From positions 1 to 64,000 of the forward strand of contig JAFZOL010000025.1 of NCBI GenBank assembly GCA_017550625.1: 64,000 nucleotides of DNA. Reading direction: 5' to 3'. The notes beneath the pieces were generated by a model, which worked only from the letters and a program-made list of their open reading frames with translations, had not been told where the DNA came from and ran no database searches. A program made the position numbers and the translations under genes. Source of the stretch: Clostridia bacterium (GTDB lineage: Bacteria; Bacillota; Clostridia; Oscillospirales; Acutalibacteraceae). Below, in pieces: positions 33,452 to 42,487 of this stretch (the first letter of the stretch is position 1; each line of letters begins with the position of its first letter).

Positions 33452-34465
33452 TCAGCAGATCTCGCTGAGCTTGACGGGACGGTGCTCGGCGACGCTCTTC
33501 TTGGCGGCAAGGCCGATCTTGACGCTCTGCAGGCCCGCGTGGATGCCGACAGGCACTTCGGTGTCGTTCTCGACGGCGTTGACGAACTGGCGCATCTCTT
33601 CGCTGAACGAGGCCATGTAGCGCTCGAGGAAGAAGAACAGGGGCTTTTCGCCGGTGACGCCGTCGGCGTTGGACAGGACGGCCGAGGACAGGGTGTCGTT
33701 GGACGTGGCGACCATGCCCTTGGAGCCGAACAGCTCGGCGCGCTGGTCGTAGCCGTAGGCCGCGCGGCGGGAGTTATCGATGACCGCGAGGGCGCCGTTC
33801 GCCATCTTCATCGTGATAATGGCGGTATCCACGTCCCCCTGCTCGCCGATCGCGGGATCCACGAGGACGGCGGAGTTGACGTAGAGCTCCTCGACGTCGG
33901 AATTCGTGAGGAAGCACGCCATGTCGAAATCATGGATCGTCATGTCGAGGAAGATGCCGCCGGAAACGGCGATATACTTCGGGTTCGGCGGCTCGGGGTC
34001 GCGCGAGGTGATCTTGAGGATATGGGCCTCGCCGATCTTGCCCGCGTCATAGGCGGCGCGGATGGCGGCGAAGTTGTGGTCGAAGCGGCGGTTGAAGCCG
34101 ACCTGGAACTTGATGCCGGGGTTGGCGGCGAGGGTGTCGGCGACGGCCTGGATCTTGGCGACGGAATGGTCGACGGGCTTTTCGCAGAACACGTGCTTGC
34201 CGGCCTTGATCGCCTCGATCGAGATGGCGGCGTGGGTGTCGGTGGACGAGCACACGAGCACGGCGTCGATGGATTTATCCTCGAGGATCTTGTGATAGTC
34301 GTTATAGACGTTGTGCACGCCGAAGCTCTCGATGAACGCGCGGGTATCGTCGTTCATGAAGGGGTCCGCCACCGCCTTGACGGTCGCGTTTTTGACGTGG
34401 TAAGAGATGGATTCCAGATGCACCTTGCCGATGCGCCCGGCGCCGATGATGCCGATGTTGAGCAT
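33452..34465 (-). CDS. iolG: Inositol 2-dehydrogenase
   Basis: The 337-residue Gfo/Idh/MocA protein oxidises myo-inositol to 2-keto-myo-inositol with NAD+, the first step of the pathway. The Rossmann motif GIIGAGRIGKVH opens the protein, HVFCEKPVDHS carries the EKP motif, and the catalytic segment GGIFLDMTIHDFDMACFL supplies the Asp/His pair. ATG 34465 follows AAGGAG; the frame to 34570 runs into iolA and is rejected. It is the last gene of the operon, 29 bases after iolA, with a terminator behind it. Position in a complete iol cluster fixes its role better than sequence alone. Confidence 0.92.
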   Translation of the reverse strand: MLNIGIIGAGRIGKVHLESISYHVKNATVKAVADPFMNDDTRAFIESFGVHNVYNDYHKILEDKSIDAVLVCSSTDTHAAISIEAIKAGKHVFCEKPVDHSVAKIQAVADTLAANPGIKFQVGFNRRFDHNFAAIRAAYDAGKIGEAHILKITSRDPEPPNPKYIAVSGGIFLDMTIHDFDMACFLTNSDVEELYVNSAVLVDPAIGEQGDVDTAIITMKMANGALAVIDNSRRAAYGYDQRAELFGSKGMVATSNDTLSSAVLSNADGVTGEKPLFFFLERYMASFSEEMRQFVNAVENDTEVPVGIHAGLQSVKIGLAAKKSVAEHRPVKLSEIC

Positions 34466-34494
34466 AGTATTCTCCTTTTCTATAATGATACGAT

Positions 34495-36000
34495 TTAGAT
34501 GGTGCCGTCCCACGTGGAGACGTTTTTCTGCTGCTTCTCTTCTTCGTCGAACCAGCGGGTGGTGACGCACTTCGATTCGGTGTAGAAGCGGTAGGCGTCT
34601 TTGCCGAGGCAGTGCAGGTCGCCGAAGAACGAGGCCTTGTGCCCGGCGAACGGGAAGAAGCCCACGGGCACCGGGATGCCGACGTTCACGCCGACCATGC
34701 CGCCGTCGGTATGGCGGACGAACTCACGCGCGAAATAGCCGTTCTGCGTAAAGATGACCGAGCCGTTGGCGTAGGGGTTGGCGTTCATGATCGCGAGGCC
34801 CTCTTTGAAATCCTTGCAGCGCTTGATGCTGAGCACGGGGCCGAACACCTCTTCGGTGCCGATGGACATATCGGCGGTGACGCGGTCGAAGACCGTGGGG
34901 CCGACGTAGTAGCCGTTTTCGTAGCCCTCGACCTTGCAGTTTCTGCCGTCGACCACGAGCTCGGCGCCCTCGCGCACGCCCTTGTCGATATCGTCGAGCA
35001 CTTCGTGCCAGTGCTTTTCGTAGGTGATCGGGCCGAGCTTGGAGGTCTTGTCGTAGGCGGGGCCGACCTTGATGGTCGCGGCCTGCTTTTTGAGCTCGGC
35101 AACGAATTCGTCGGCGATGGCGTCTTCGACCACGCAGGCGGAGAGCGCCATGCAGCGCTGACCGGCGCAGCCGAAGGCGGAGTTGATGACGCCCGCCACG
35201 GTGCGCTCGATGGGCGCGTCGGACATGATGAGCGCGTGGTTCTTGGCCTGAGTGAGGCACTGGACGCGCTTGCCGTTTCTGGCGGCCTTTTCGTAGATCA
35301 GCTTGCCCACGGGCGTGGAGCCGACGAAGGTGATGCCCTTGACGTCGGGATGCTCGAGGATGAGGTCGATCTCTTTTCTGGAGCAGGTGACGACGTTGAC
35401 CACGCCGTCGGGCATGCCGGCCTCTTTATAGAGCTCGGCGATGCGCAGGGCGGTCCTGGGGGTCAGAGAAGCGGCCTTGAGCACGATGGTGTTGCCGCAG
35501 GCAACGCATACGGGGGTCATCCACCCGAAGGGGATCATGGCCGGGAAATTGACCGGCACGATGCCGGCGAACACGCCGATGCTCTCGCGGTAGCGGGCGG
35601 TGTCGTAGCCCTTGGAGGCGTCCATCACGCACTCGCCCATCATGAGCGAGGGGACCTCGGTGGCGAGCTCGGTGCCCTCTTTGGCCTTGAGCACGTCGCC
35701 CTCGGCCTCGGCCCAGACCTTGCCGTTCTCTTCGGCGACGAGGTAGGTGAGCTCCTCCATGTGCTCGATGAGCAGGTCGCGCACCTTGAACAGGATCTGG
35801 CTGCGCTTGATGGCGGGCGTGGCGCTCCAGCCCGGATACGCGGCCTTCGCGGCTGCGATGGCGGCGTTGACCTCATCGGCGGTGCAGTTGGGGGCGTAGC
35901 CCGTCACTTCGCCGGTGGAGGGGTTATGGAGCTCGTAATACTTGTCGGTCTTGGACTCGACAAACTGATTGTTGACGAAATATTTCAGTTTTTCAGCCAT
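34495..36000 (-). CDS. iolA: Methylmalonate/malonate-semialdehyde dehydrogenase (CoA-acylating)
   Basis: The 501-residue aldehyde dehydrogenase converts malonate semialdehyde, CoA and NAD+ to acetyl-CoA and CO2, the last step of inositol breakdown. It has the NFPAMIPFGWM segment (151-161) typical of MmsA/IolA, the NAD-site FVGSTPVG (225-232) and the catalytic Cys283 in FGCAGQRCMA, the subgroup motif. The start has GGGAGGG upstream. It lies 18 bases after iolE and 29 before iolG. Confidence 0.95.
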   Translation of the reverse strand: MAEKLKYFVNNQFVESKTDKYYELHNPSTGEVTGYAPNCTADEVNAAIAAAKAAYPGWSATPAIKRSQILFKVRDLLIEHMEELTYLVAEENGKVWAEAEGDVLKAKEGTELATEVPSLMMGECVMDASKGYDTARYRESIGVFAGIVPVNFPAMIPFGWMTPVCVACGNTIVLKAASLTPRTALRIAELYKEAGMPDGVVNVVTCSRKEIDLILEHPDVKGITFVGSTPVGKLIYEKAARNGKRVQCLTQAKNHALIMSDAPIERTVAGVINSAFGCAGQRCMALSACVVEDAIADEFVAELKKQAATIKVGPAYDKTSKLGPITYEKHWHEVLDDIDKGVREGAELVVDGRNCKVEGYENGYYVGPTVFDRVTADMSIGTEEVFGPVLSIKRCKDFKEGLAIMNANPYANGSVIFTQNGYFAREFVRHTDGGMVGVNVGIPVPVGFFPFAGHKASFFGDLHCLGKDAYRFYTESKCVTTRWFDEEEKQQKNVSTWDGTI

Positions 36001-36018
36001 AAAAAAGCCCTCCCGTGT

Positions 36019-36912
36019 TTACAGACCCGCTTTTTCGCGGATGTATTTTCTTGCCTTGATCGCGTATTCGAGCGGGTTCGCGATGGCGGGATCCTGCTCG
36101 GCCTCGACGAGGACGTAGCCCTCGTAGCCGCTTTCGGCGAGCACGTCGAAAATGGGACCGAAGTCGATGGCGCCGTCGCCGGGCACCGTGAAGGTGCCGA
36201 GGCGCACGCCCTGCAGGAACGACAGATGCTCGGCCTTCACCTTTTCGATGACGGCGGGGCGGATATCCTTGAGGTGGACGTGCTTGATGCGTTTGGCGTA
36301 CTTTTTGAGCACCGCCATGTAGTCCTCGCCGCAGTACGCGAGATGGCCGGAGTCGAAGAGCAGGCTGAAGAGCTCGGGATCGGTGTTCTCCATCATGCGG
36401 TCGATCTCGGCCGCGGTCTGCACGACCGTGCCCATGTGGTGGTGGAACGTGAGGGCGATGCCCATGTCCTTCGCCACCTTGCCGAGCTTGTTGAGCCCGG
36501 TGCAAAGGCGATCCCACTCTTCGTCGTTCATCACGTATTTGGCCTCGAAGATCGGCAGGTCGGTGCCCTGGATCGAGTGGCCCTGTTCGGAGATGCCCAC
36601 GACCTTCGCACCCATCGTCTTCAGGAAGGTGATGTGTTTGATGAAGTCCGCCTCGACCTCTTCATAGGGCTTGGTGGTCAGAAACGCCGAGAACCACGCG
36701 TTGCAGATCTGCATGCCCCTGAGATCGAGCGCCTTTTTGAGCTCGTCGGTATCCTTCGGGTACTTGTTGCCGACCTCGCAGCCGGTAAAGCCCGCGAGCG
36801 CCATTTCGGAGACGCACTGCTGGAAGGTGTTTTCGGCGCCGAGATCGGGCATGTCGTCGTTGGTCCAGCCGATCGGCGCGATGCCGAGTTTCACTTTGTT
36901 TTTGTCAAGCAT
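36019..36912 (-). CDS. iolE: Inosose dehydratase
   Basis: The 297-residue TIM-barrel protein dehydrates 2-keto-myo-inositol to the trione substrate of IolD. The opening [19 protein letters not shown] is characteristic of IolE, and [22 protein letters not shown] and HVHLKDIRP carry likely metal and catalytic residues. Its ATG overlaps the iolD stop by one base (TGATG), giving coupled translation. Confidence 0.94.
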   Translation of the reverse strand: MLDKNKVKLGIAPIGWTNDDMPDLGAENTFQQCVSEMALAGFTGCEVGNKYPKDTDELKKALDLRGMQICNAWFSAFLTTKPYEEVEADFIKHITFLKTMGAKVVGISEQGHSIQGTDLPIFEAKYVMNDEEWDRLCTGLNKLGKVAKDMGIALTFHHHMGTVVQTAAEIDRMMENTDPELFSLLFDSGHLAYCGEDYMAVLKKYAKRIKHVHLKDIRPAVIEKVKAEHLSFLQGVRLGTFTVPGDGAIDFGPIFDVLAESGYEGYVLVEAEQDPAIANPLEYAIKARKYIREKAGL

Positions 36913-38831
36913 CAGTATTTCCTCGCTTTGCTTAAATTTTCAGCTTTATTGTTATAAGCCTCCCTGACGGAGGGTTTGTTGCTGGTGGAGGCGATGCCCA
37001 CATGCCACCACGCGCCGTAGCCGTCGGTCATGGTCTTGGGCAGGACCTTGATGTCGATGAGGGTGGAAACGGTCTGCTTTTTCGCGTCTTCGATCGCGAA
37101 GACGAGCTCCTCCATCGTGCGGGCGGTGTAGGTCTTGCAGCCGTAGCCTTCGGCGACCTTCGCGTAGTCGATTTTGAGCAGATCGCCGAGCAGGGCGCCG
37201 TTTTCGTCGCGCTTTCTGAACTCGGTGGCGAGGTTGCCTATGCCGTTACTCATCTGCAGGTTGTTGATGCAGCCGAAGCCGATGTTATCGAAGAGCAGGA
37301 CGTTGATCTTCTGCCCCTCCTGCAACGAGGTGACAAGCTCGGAATGGAGCATCAGGAAACCGCCGTCGCCCACGAAGGCGTAGACCTCCTGCCCGGGCTT
37401 CGCGAGCTTCGAGCCGAAGGCGCCCGCGATCTCGTAGCCCATGCAGGAATAGCCGTATTCCATATTGTAAGAGTCCTTCGCGTCGGTGGTCCAGAGGCGC
37501 TGCATGTCGCCCGGCAGCGAGCCGGAGGCGGCGACCGCCACGGCGTCGGCGGGGATGATCTCGCGGATCTTGAGAAGCGCCTCGGTCTGGGTCAGCGCCG
37601 CTCCGAACAGCTCGACGAACTCGGGGATGGTCTTTTCGTAACGCGCCTTGATGAGCGGCTCGAAGCCCTCGCCGTAGTGATAGTCGGCAAGGCGGGCGAC
37701 CTCTTCGTTCCACGCCTTTTTCACGGCTTCGATCTCGGTCGTGTAGGCGGTCTTGTAATTTGCTTTTTCGAGAATGCCGTCGAGGGCGGCGACGGCGAGC
37801 TTGGCGTCGGCCACGCACTTCACGGCGTCGAGCTTATAGGCGTCGAAGCGGTCGGTGTTCACGGTGACGACTTTCACGTCGCCGCGGAACAGGGACTTCG
37901 AGGCGGTGGTGAAATCGCTGAAGCGGGTGCCGATACCCACGATGACGTCGGCCTCTTTCGCGATGGCGTTGGCGGGCGCGTTGCCCGTGACGCCCACGCC
38001 GCCGAGGTTCAGCGGATGCGAGCCGTGCACGCCAGACTTGCCGGACTGCGTCTCGGCGAAGGGGATGTTGTATTTCTCACAGAACTTCTCGAGGGTCTCG
38101 CCCGCCTCGGAATAGCGCACGCCGCCGCCCGCGATGACGAGCGGTTTTTTCGCGGCGAGCAGAACGGAAGCGATATCGTCGAGCTCCTCGGCCGCCGGAA
38201 CGATGCGCGTGATGCGGTGGACGCGCTTTTGGAAGAAGGATTCGGGATAGTCGTAGCTCTCCCCTTCCACGTCCTGCGACAGGGCGATGGCCACGGCGCC
38301 GGCGTTGGCGGTGTCGGTGAGCACGCGCATGGCGCTGAGCATCGCGCTCATGAGCTGCTCGGGACGGGTGATGCGGTCCCAATAGCGGCACACGGGGCGG
38401 AACGCGTCGGTGGTGGTGATGGAGAGCGAATCCGCCTGCTCGAACTGCTGCAGCACGGGGTCGGGCTGGCGGGTGGCGAAGGTATCGGCCGGGAACAGCA
38501 GCAGCGGCACGTTGTTGACCGTGGCCGTGGCGGCGGCGGTGACCATGTTGGCGGAGCCGGGGCCGATGGAGGACGCGCAGGCGATGATCTTTCTGCGGTT
38601 GTTCATCTTCGCGAAGGCGGTGGCGGCGTGCGCCATGCCCTGCTCGTTCTTGCCCTGGAAGACCTTGAGGCTGCCGGGGTCTTCGTCGAGCGCCTGCCCG
38701 AGCCCGACCACGATGCCGTGGCCGAACACGGTAAAGAAGCCCTCCACGAATTTCGTCTCTTCCCCGTCGAACGAGACGTATTGGTTGTCAAGGAATTTTA
38801 CGAGCGCTTGCGCCATTGTCATTTTCGGCAT
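36912..38831 (-). CDS. iolD: 3D-(3,5/4)-trihydroxycyclohexane-1,2-dione acylhydrolase
   Basis: The 639-residue thiamine-diphosphate enzyme opens the inositol ring to 5-deoxy-glucuronate. The N-terminal pyrimidine-binding domain, a central domain and a C-terminal ThDP domain are in the usual order. The ThDP/Mg2+ site is [17 protein letters not shown] with [21 protein letters not shown] and [16 protein letters not shown] mark IolD. ATG 38831 is preferred over 38882 because AAAGGA lies before it and similarity starts at [14 protein letters not shown]; the longer form would run into the iolB stop. Confidence 0.94.
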   Translation of the reverse strand: MPKMTMAQALVKFLDNQYVSFDGEETKFVEGFFTVFGHGIVVGLGQALDEDPGSLKVFQGKNEQGMAHAATAFAKMNNRRKIIACASSIGPGSANMVTAAATATVNNVPLLLFPADTFATRQPDPVLQQFEQADSLSITTTDAFRPVCRYWDRITRPEQLMSAMLSAMRVLTDTANAGAVAIALSQDVEGESYDYPESFFQKRVHRITRIVPAAEELDDIASVLLAAKKPLVIAGGGVRYSEAGETLEKFCEKYNIPFAETQSGKSGVHGSHPLNLGGVGVTGNAPANAIAKEADVIVGIGTRFSDFTTASKSLFRGDVKVVTVNTDRFDAYKLDAVKCVADAKLAVAALDGILEKANYKTAYTTEIEAVKKAWNEEVARLADYHYGEGFEPLIKARYEKTIPEFVELFGAALTQTEALLKIREIIPADAVAVAASGSLPGDMQRLWTTDAKDSYNMEYGYSCMGYEIAGAFGSKLAKPGQEVYAFVGDGGFLMLHSELVTSLQEGQKINVLLFDNIGFGCINNLQMSNGIGNLATEFRKRDENGALLGDLLKIDYAKVAEGYGCKTYTARTMEELVFAIEDAKKQTVSTLIDIKVLPKTMTDGYGAWWHVGIASTSNKPSVREAYNNKAENLSKARKY

Positions 38832-38863
38832 GGGGGATCGTTCCTTTCTATATTGGTTTTCGT

Positions 38864-39634
38864 TTATTGATTCACAAGCCACTTGTGCTCGTCGTCGACG
38901 ATGCGCGTGGTCTTATACCAGGGGTCGCCGGGCAGGTGCCGGATCATCCAGACGTAATACATCTCGTAGCCGGGCGCGGCGGCCTGCTGATGGGATTTGC
39001 CGGGCTCGATGTAGCAGGCGGAACCGTTGGCGGTCTTATACACGTCGTCGCCGTTGAAGCAGGCGCCGAAGCCCTGCGGCTTGTCGAACTCGTAGTAATA
39101 GACCTCGGGCTGCGGATGGTGGTGCGGCGGATAGGACGACCACTTGCCCGCCTTGGTGAACACTTCGCCGAGCACCATATTGGAATCGGGCTCGTTGTCG
39201 GGGTCGAACATCGTGGAGACCACGCGGTGGCCCGCGCCGCCCCACTGGCCCTTGCCGAACTCCTGATAGAGGCAGTTTTCGGGGGTATAAAAACGGGGCT
39301 CCCAGGTCTTGTCGTTGTCGGTCTGCTCGATGATCACGCGGCTCTCGTCCACAGCCTCGACCGTGAAGGCAGTGCCGCGGCTGACGTGCAGCGTCCAGGG
39401 CTTCAGGTCGAAGGGATTTTCGCGGGCGCAGTCTTCGATTCGGCCGTCCCAGCAGAACCTGACGCGCCCCGCGAGCAGCAGAACCGCGGTCTCGAGCGTG
39501 TCGGAGCAGATCTCAATTTTCTGCCCGGGCGCGAGGATCCGCACCCAGATGTTCATGCCCATATCGGCATGGAAGCCGTCCATCTCGCAGACGGTCTTTA
39601 CGTTGTTTTCGTCATATTTCAGGTATTCAAGCAT
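38864..39634 (-). CDS. iolB: 5-deoxy-glucuronate isomerase
   Basis: The 256-residue cupin isomerises 5-deoxy-glucuronate to 5-dehydro-2-deoxy-gluconate. The metal-site motif [19 protein letters not shown] and [18 protein letters not shown] are diagnostic for IolB. ATG 39634 follows GAGGG and lies two bases after the iolC stop; the longer frame to 39727 is inside iolC and is rejected. Confidence 0.94.
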   Translation of the reverse strand: MLEYLKYDENNVKTVCEMDGFHADMGMNIWVRILAPGQKIEICSDTLETAVLLLAGRVRFCWDGRIEDCARENPFDLKPWTLHVSRGTAFTVEAVDESRVIIEQTDNDKTWEPRFYTPENCLYQEFGKGQWGGAGHRVVSTMFDPDNEPDSNMVLGEVFTKAGKWSSYPPHHHPQPEVYYYEFDKPQGFGACFNGDDVYKTANGSACYIEPGKSHQQAAAPGYEMYYVWMIRHLPGDPWYKTTRIVDDEHKWLVNQ

Positions 39635-39636
39635 CG

Positions 39637-40653
39637 TTATACCCTCGCGACCATTTCGCCGTATTCTTCTTTTTCTTTGCGGATGAATTCGCGCACCTCG
39701 TCGGCGGTGGGCATATCTTCGCTGCACGCGTGCGACGCCACGAGCATGGCGGCCGACGCCGAGCCGAACTCGAGGCAGTCGATGATCTCTTTGCCCTCGA
39801 ATAAGCTGTAAAGGAACGAGGAGGTGTAGCCGTCGCCGCCGCCGAAGGATTTGAGGAGCTTTACAGGGAACGGGCGGATCGAGAACGACTGGCCGTCGCA
39901 GGTGTAGGCGGTGGAGCCCTCTTTGCCGTGGGTGACGATGACGATCTTGGCGTTCTTTTTGTGCCAGTAGGCGGCGGAGGCGAGGTCGGTGCCGTCGAGG
40001 TCCAGAAGGCCTTCGGCGAAGTCGTATTCCTCGCGCGAGCCGATGATCATGTCGGCTTCGTTCGCGACGATGGAATAGTAAACGGCGATCTCGTCGGCGT
40101 TCTTCCAGTTATAGGCGCGGTAGTCGAGCACGAAGATAAGGGGGATGCTGTTCTTTTTGGCAAGGTGCATGGCCTTGAGGGCGGCCTCGCGGCTGGGGCT
40201 CTCGGCAAGCGCCACGCCGGAGATGAGCACGGCCGCGCCCTGTTTGACGTAGTCTTCGTCGATGTCGCCCGGCTCGAGCTTGAGGTCGGCCGCCACGTTG
40301 CGGTACATCACGATCGAGCTCTCGGTGGGGCTTTTGATCTCGGTGAACGTAAGGCCGATCTTCTCGCCGTTTTTGCAGCGCACGATGCGGGAGGTATCGA
40401 TGCCCTCCTTCTCGAAATAATCGGTCACGAAGGTGCCGAACTGGTCGTCGGACACGCGGGCGAAAAAGCCGCATTTTTTGCCGAGCCGCGCCAGACCCAC
40501 GGCGATGTTCGCGGGCGAACCGCCGAGATAGCGCTTGAAGGTGGTGCTCTCGTTCAGCGGGCAGTAGTAGTCGACGGGATTGAAATCCACGGCAACGCGG
40601 CCGACGAGGATCAGATCGAAGGGCTTGGACTTGTCAAATTCAATGTACTGCAT
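39637..40653 (-). CDS. iolC: 5-dehydro-2-deoxygluconokinase
   Basis: The 338-residue PfkB-family kinase phosphorylates 5-dehydro-2-deoxy-gluconate at C6. The first PfkB region is YLGGSPANIAVGLARLG. The second reads LLKSFGGGDGYTSSFLY, with the catalytic Asp in GGGD, the variant typical of IolC in place of the DTTGAGD of other PfkB kinases. AAAGGAT precedes the start. It sits between iolJ and iolB, as expected for successive steps. Confidence 0.94.
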   Translation of the reverse strand: MQYIEFDKSKPFDLILVGRVAVDFNPVDYYCPLNESTTFKRYLGGSPANIAVGLARLGKKCGFFARVSDDQFGTFVTDYFEKEGIDTSRIVRCKNGEKIGLTFTEIKSPTESSIVMYRNVAADLKLEPGDIDEDYVKQGAAVLISGVALAESPSREAALKAMHLAKKNSIPLIFVLDYRAYNWKNADEIAVYYSIVANEADMIIGSREEYDFAEGLLDLDGTDLASAAYWHKKNAKIVIVTHGKEGSTAYTCDGQSFSIRPFPVKLLKSFGGGDGYTSSFLYSLFEGKEIIDCLEFGSASAAMLVASHACSEDMPTADEVREFIRKEKEEYGEMVARV

Positions 40654-40683
40654 AGAAAAATCCTTTCTCTGAAATGCGAACTT

Positions 40684-41520
40684 TTATTGCCGGTTCAGGA
40701 ACACGTTGATGTGGCGCACGACGTTCCGCCTCACCGCGTCGGCGCACAGGGGCGACAGCTTGAAATAATCGGGCTTTCCGGCGCCGTCGGAATAGGTTTT
40801 CGCGGCGGCGGCGAGAGCGTCGAAGCTCGCGGTGGCGATGTTGATTTTGCGCACGCCGAGGCTGATGGCACGGCGGAACTGGTCGTCGGAGATGCCGGTG
40901 CCGCCGTGCAGCACGAGGGGCGTGTCGACGGTATGATAGATTTCCTCAAGCACGTCGAAGCGCAGCTCCGGCAGGACCGGATAGTTACCGTGCGCGTTGC
41001 CGATGGCGACGGCGAGGGCGTCCACGCCGGTCTCTTCGCAGAAACGTTTCGCGGCGGCGGGGTCGGTGCACAGGATCTTGTGCTCGGCGGTGTCGCCTTC
41101 GTTGCCGCCCACCACGCCGAGCTCCGCCTCGACCGTGACGCCGCACTGCGACGCGACCGACACGACCTCGCGGGTCTTTTCGATGTTTTCTTCAAGCGGC
41201 AGCAGCGAACAGTCGAGCATCACGGACGTGAAGCCGTAGTCGATCGCTTCTCGGATGCAGCCGAGGGTGAGGCCGTGGTCGAGATGCACGGCGATGGGGA
41301 CAGACGCGCGCTTCGCGGCGGAGACCATCATGGGCGCCATCAGGTGCAGAGGCGAAGCGGCGAGACGCTTTTCGGCGATCTGCAATATGATCGGCGTGCC
41401 GGTTTCTTCGGCGGCGGCGACGGCGCCGAGCACCATCTCCATATTGCCAACCGAAAACGCGCCGACCGCGCAGTTTTTCTGCTCAGCCCACGCGAGCAGT
41501 TCTTTCATGGGAACCAGCAT
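40684..41520 (-). CDS. iolJ: Class II aldolase, 6-phospho-5-dehydro-2-deoxy-D-gluconate aldolase
   Basis: The 278-residue zinc aldolase belongs to the fructose-bisphosphate aldolase class II group. Metal-site histidines are in PIAVHLDHGLT and GNAHGNYP, and LVLHGGTGI and INIATASFD bind the substrate phosphate. In an iol operon it is assigned to cleavage of the phosphorylated keto-acid into dihydroxyacetone phosphate and malonate semialdehyde. Sequence alone would also allow an FBP or tagatose-bisphosphate aldolase. GGAG precedes ATG 41520. Confidence 0.9.
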   Translation of the reverse strand: MLVPMKELLAWAEQKNCAVGAFSVGNMEMVLGAVAAAEETGTPIILQIAEKRLAASPLHLMAPMMVSAAKRASVPIAVHLDHGLTLGCIREAIDYGFTSVMLDCSLLPLEENIEKTREVVSVASQCGVTVEAELGVVGGNEGDTAEHKILCTDPAAAKRFCEETGVDALAVAIGNAHGNYPVLPELRFDVLEEIYHTVDTPLVLHGGTGISDDQFRRAISLGVRKINIATASFDALAAAAKTYSDGAGKPDYFKLSPLCADAVRRNVVRHINVFLNRQ

Positions 41521-41557
41521 CGGAAATACTCCGTTTCTTTTGAATGTAGGGGCGCCG

Positions 41558-42484
41558 TCAGACGCAGGCGCGGAAGAACGCGAGCACGTCCTCGAAAACC
41601 TTTTCTTTGCCGTCTTCGTGCAAGATCTCGTGGCGCATGACGGGATAGAGCACGACCTCGGGGGTCACACCCGCCGCCATATAGAGATCGGAGGCGTTGA
41701 TCACGCCGCGCCCGAACAGACCGACGCTGTCTTTGCCGCCGGAGAGGAACATGACCGGGAAGCCCTCGGGCAGCCCGACGCAGTTGACGGGACGAGAGCC
41801 CTTGATGAGGATCGTGAGCTCCTCCGCCGTCATGTCGACGGTCTGGGTGTATTTGAGCAGGGGGTCGCGGAGGTATTCCACGAGCGCGTTTTCGGACGAC
41901 GAGAGCCACGCAAGCTCATGGTCGTCCTTATATAGTTTTTTCGTCAGCTTGCCGAAAATCGCCGGGAGCGCCGCGGACGCGGAGACCGACGGCGGCAGCG
42001 CCTCGAGCAGGCGGCGCGCGCCGTCCTCGAACACGCAGACCCAGTCCGGCAGCTGCGACGTGCCGACGAACAGGGCGCCCGCGAGGAGCTTCGCGAAGCT
42101 GCGGCAATAAATGCGCGCCAAAAACGAACCGACGCCGAAGCCCGCCATGATCACGGGCAGGCCGGGATAGCGGTCGAGCATCAGGCGGTGCAGGGTGTTC
42201 ATGTCGCGCAGGACGCTCAGGTGCTCGCCGGGCAGCATGGCGCCGCGCGCGGCGTCGTCGGGCACCGAAAGGCCCGTGCCGAGATGGTCGTTGCCGCACA
42301 CGACGAAGCCCTCGCCCGCGAGAAAACGGGCGAAAGCGTCGTATCTGCCGATATGGTCGCCGAACGACGGCACGATCTGCACGACGCCGACGGGGTTTAC
42401 CTTATCGTCGGCCCAGATGAGCGTGCGGATCTTATCGCGCCTGTTGTCGGACGTGAAAAAGCCCTGTCGTTTTTCGATCGCCAT
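41558..42484 (-). CDS. Alpha/beta-hydrolase fold protein of the monoacylglycerol-lipase group, nucleophile missing
   Basis: The 308-residue protein follows the serine aminopeptidase S33/monoglyceride lipase pattern throughout (FGDHIGRYDAFARFLAGEGF, NDHLGTGLS), but key positions are changed. The usual HG(M/L)GEH oxyanion motif reads PSFGDH (Pro39-Ser40), and the nucleophile elbow GHSMG reads GFGVG (115-119), with Gly117 where Ser should be. The Asp (LSGGKDSVG) and His (RHEILHE) of the triad remain. The codons are clear in the DNA (GGC TTC GGC GTC GGT), and the frame is otherwise intact. It is probably a binding or regulatory protein, or uses another chemistry. It starts three bases after the GH13 stop and precedes iolJ. 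Confidence 0.82.
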   Translation of the reverse strand: MAIEKRQGFFTSDNRRDKIRTLIWADDKVNPVGVVQIVPSFGDHIGRYDAFARFLAGEGFVVCGNDHLGTGLSVPDDAARGAMLPGEHLSVLRDMNTLHRLMLDRYPGLPVIMAGFGVGSFLARIYCRSFAKLLAGALFVGTSQLPDWVCVFEDGARRLLEALPPSVSASAALPAIFGKLTKKLYKDDHELAWLSSSENALVEYLRDPLLKYTQTVDMTAEELTILIKGSRPVNCVGLPEGFPVMFLSGGKDSVGLFGRGVINASDLYMAAGVTPEVVLYPVMRHEILHEDGKEKVFEDVLAFFRACV

Positions 42485-42487
42485 GGC

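Noticed and set aside
34612..38870. Two long plus-strand frames opposite iolA, iolE and iolD
   Set aside because: Shadows of clear iol genes; composition is that of complement-strand reading of GC-rich codons.
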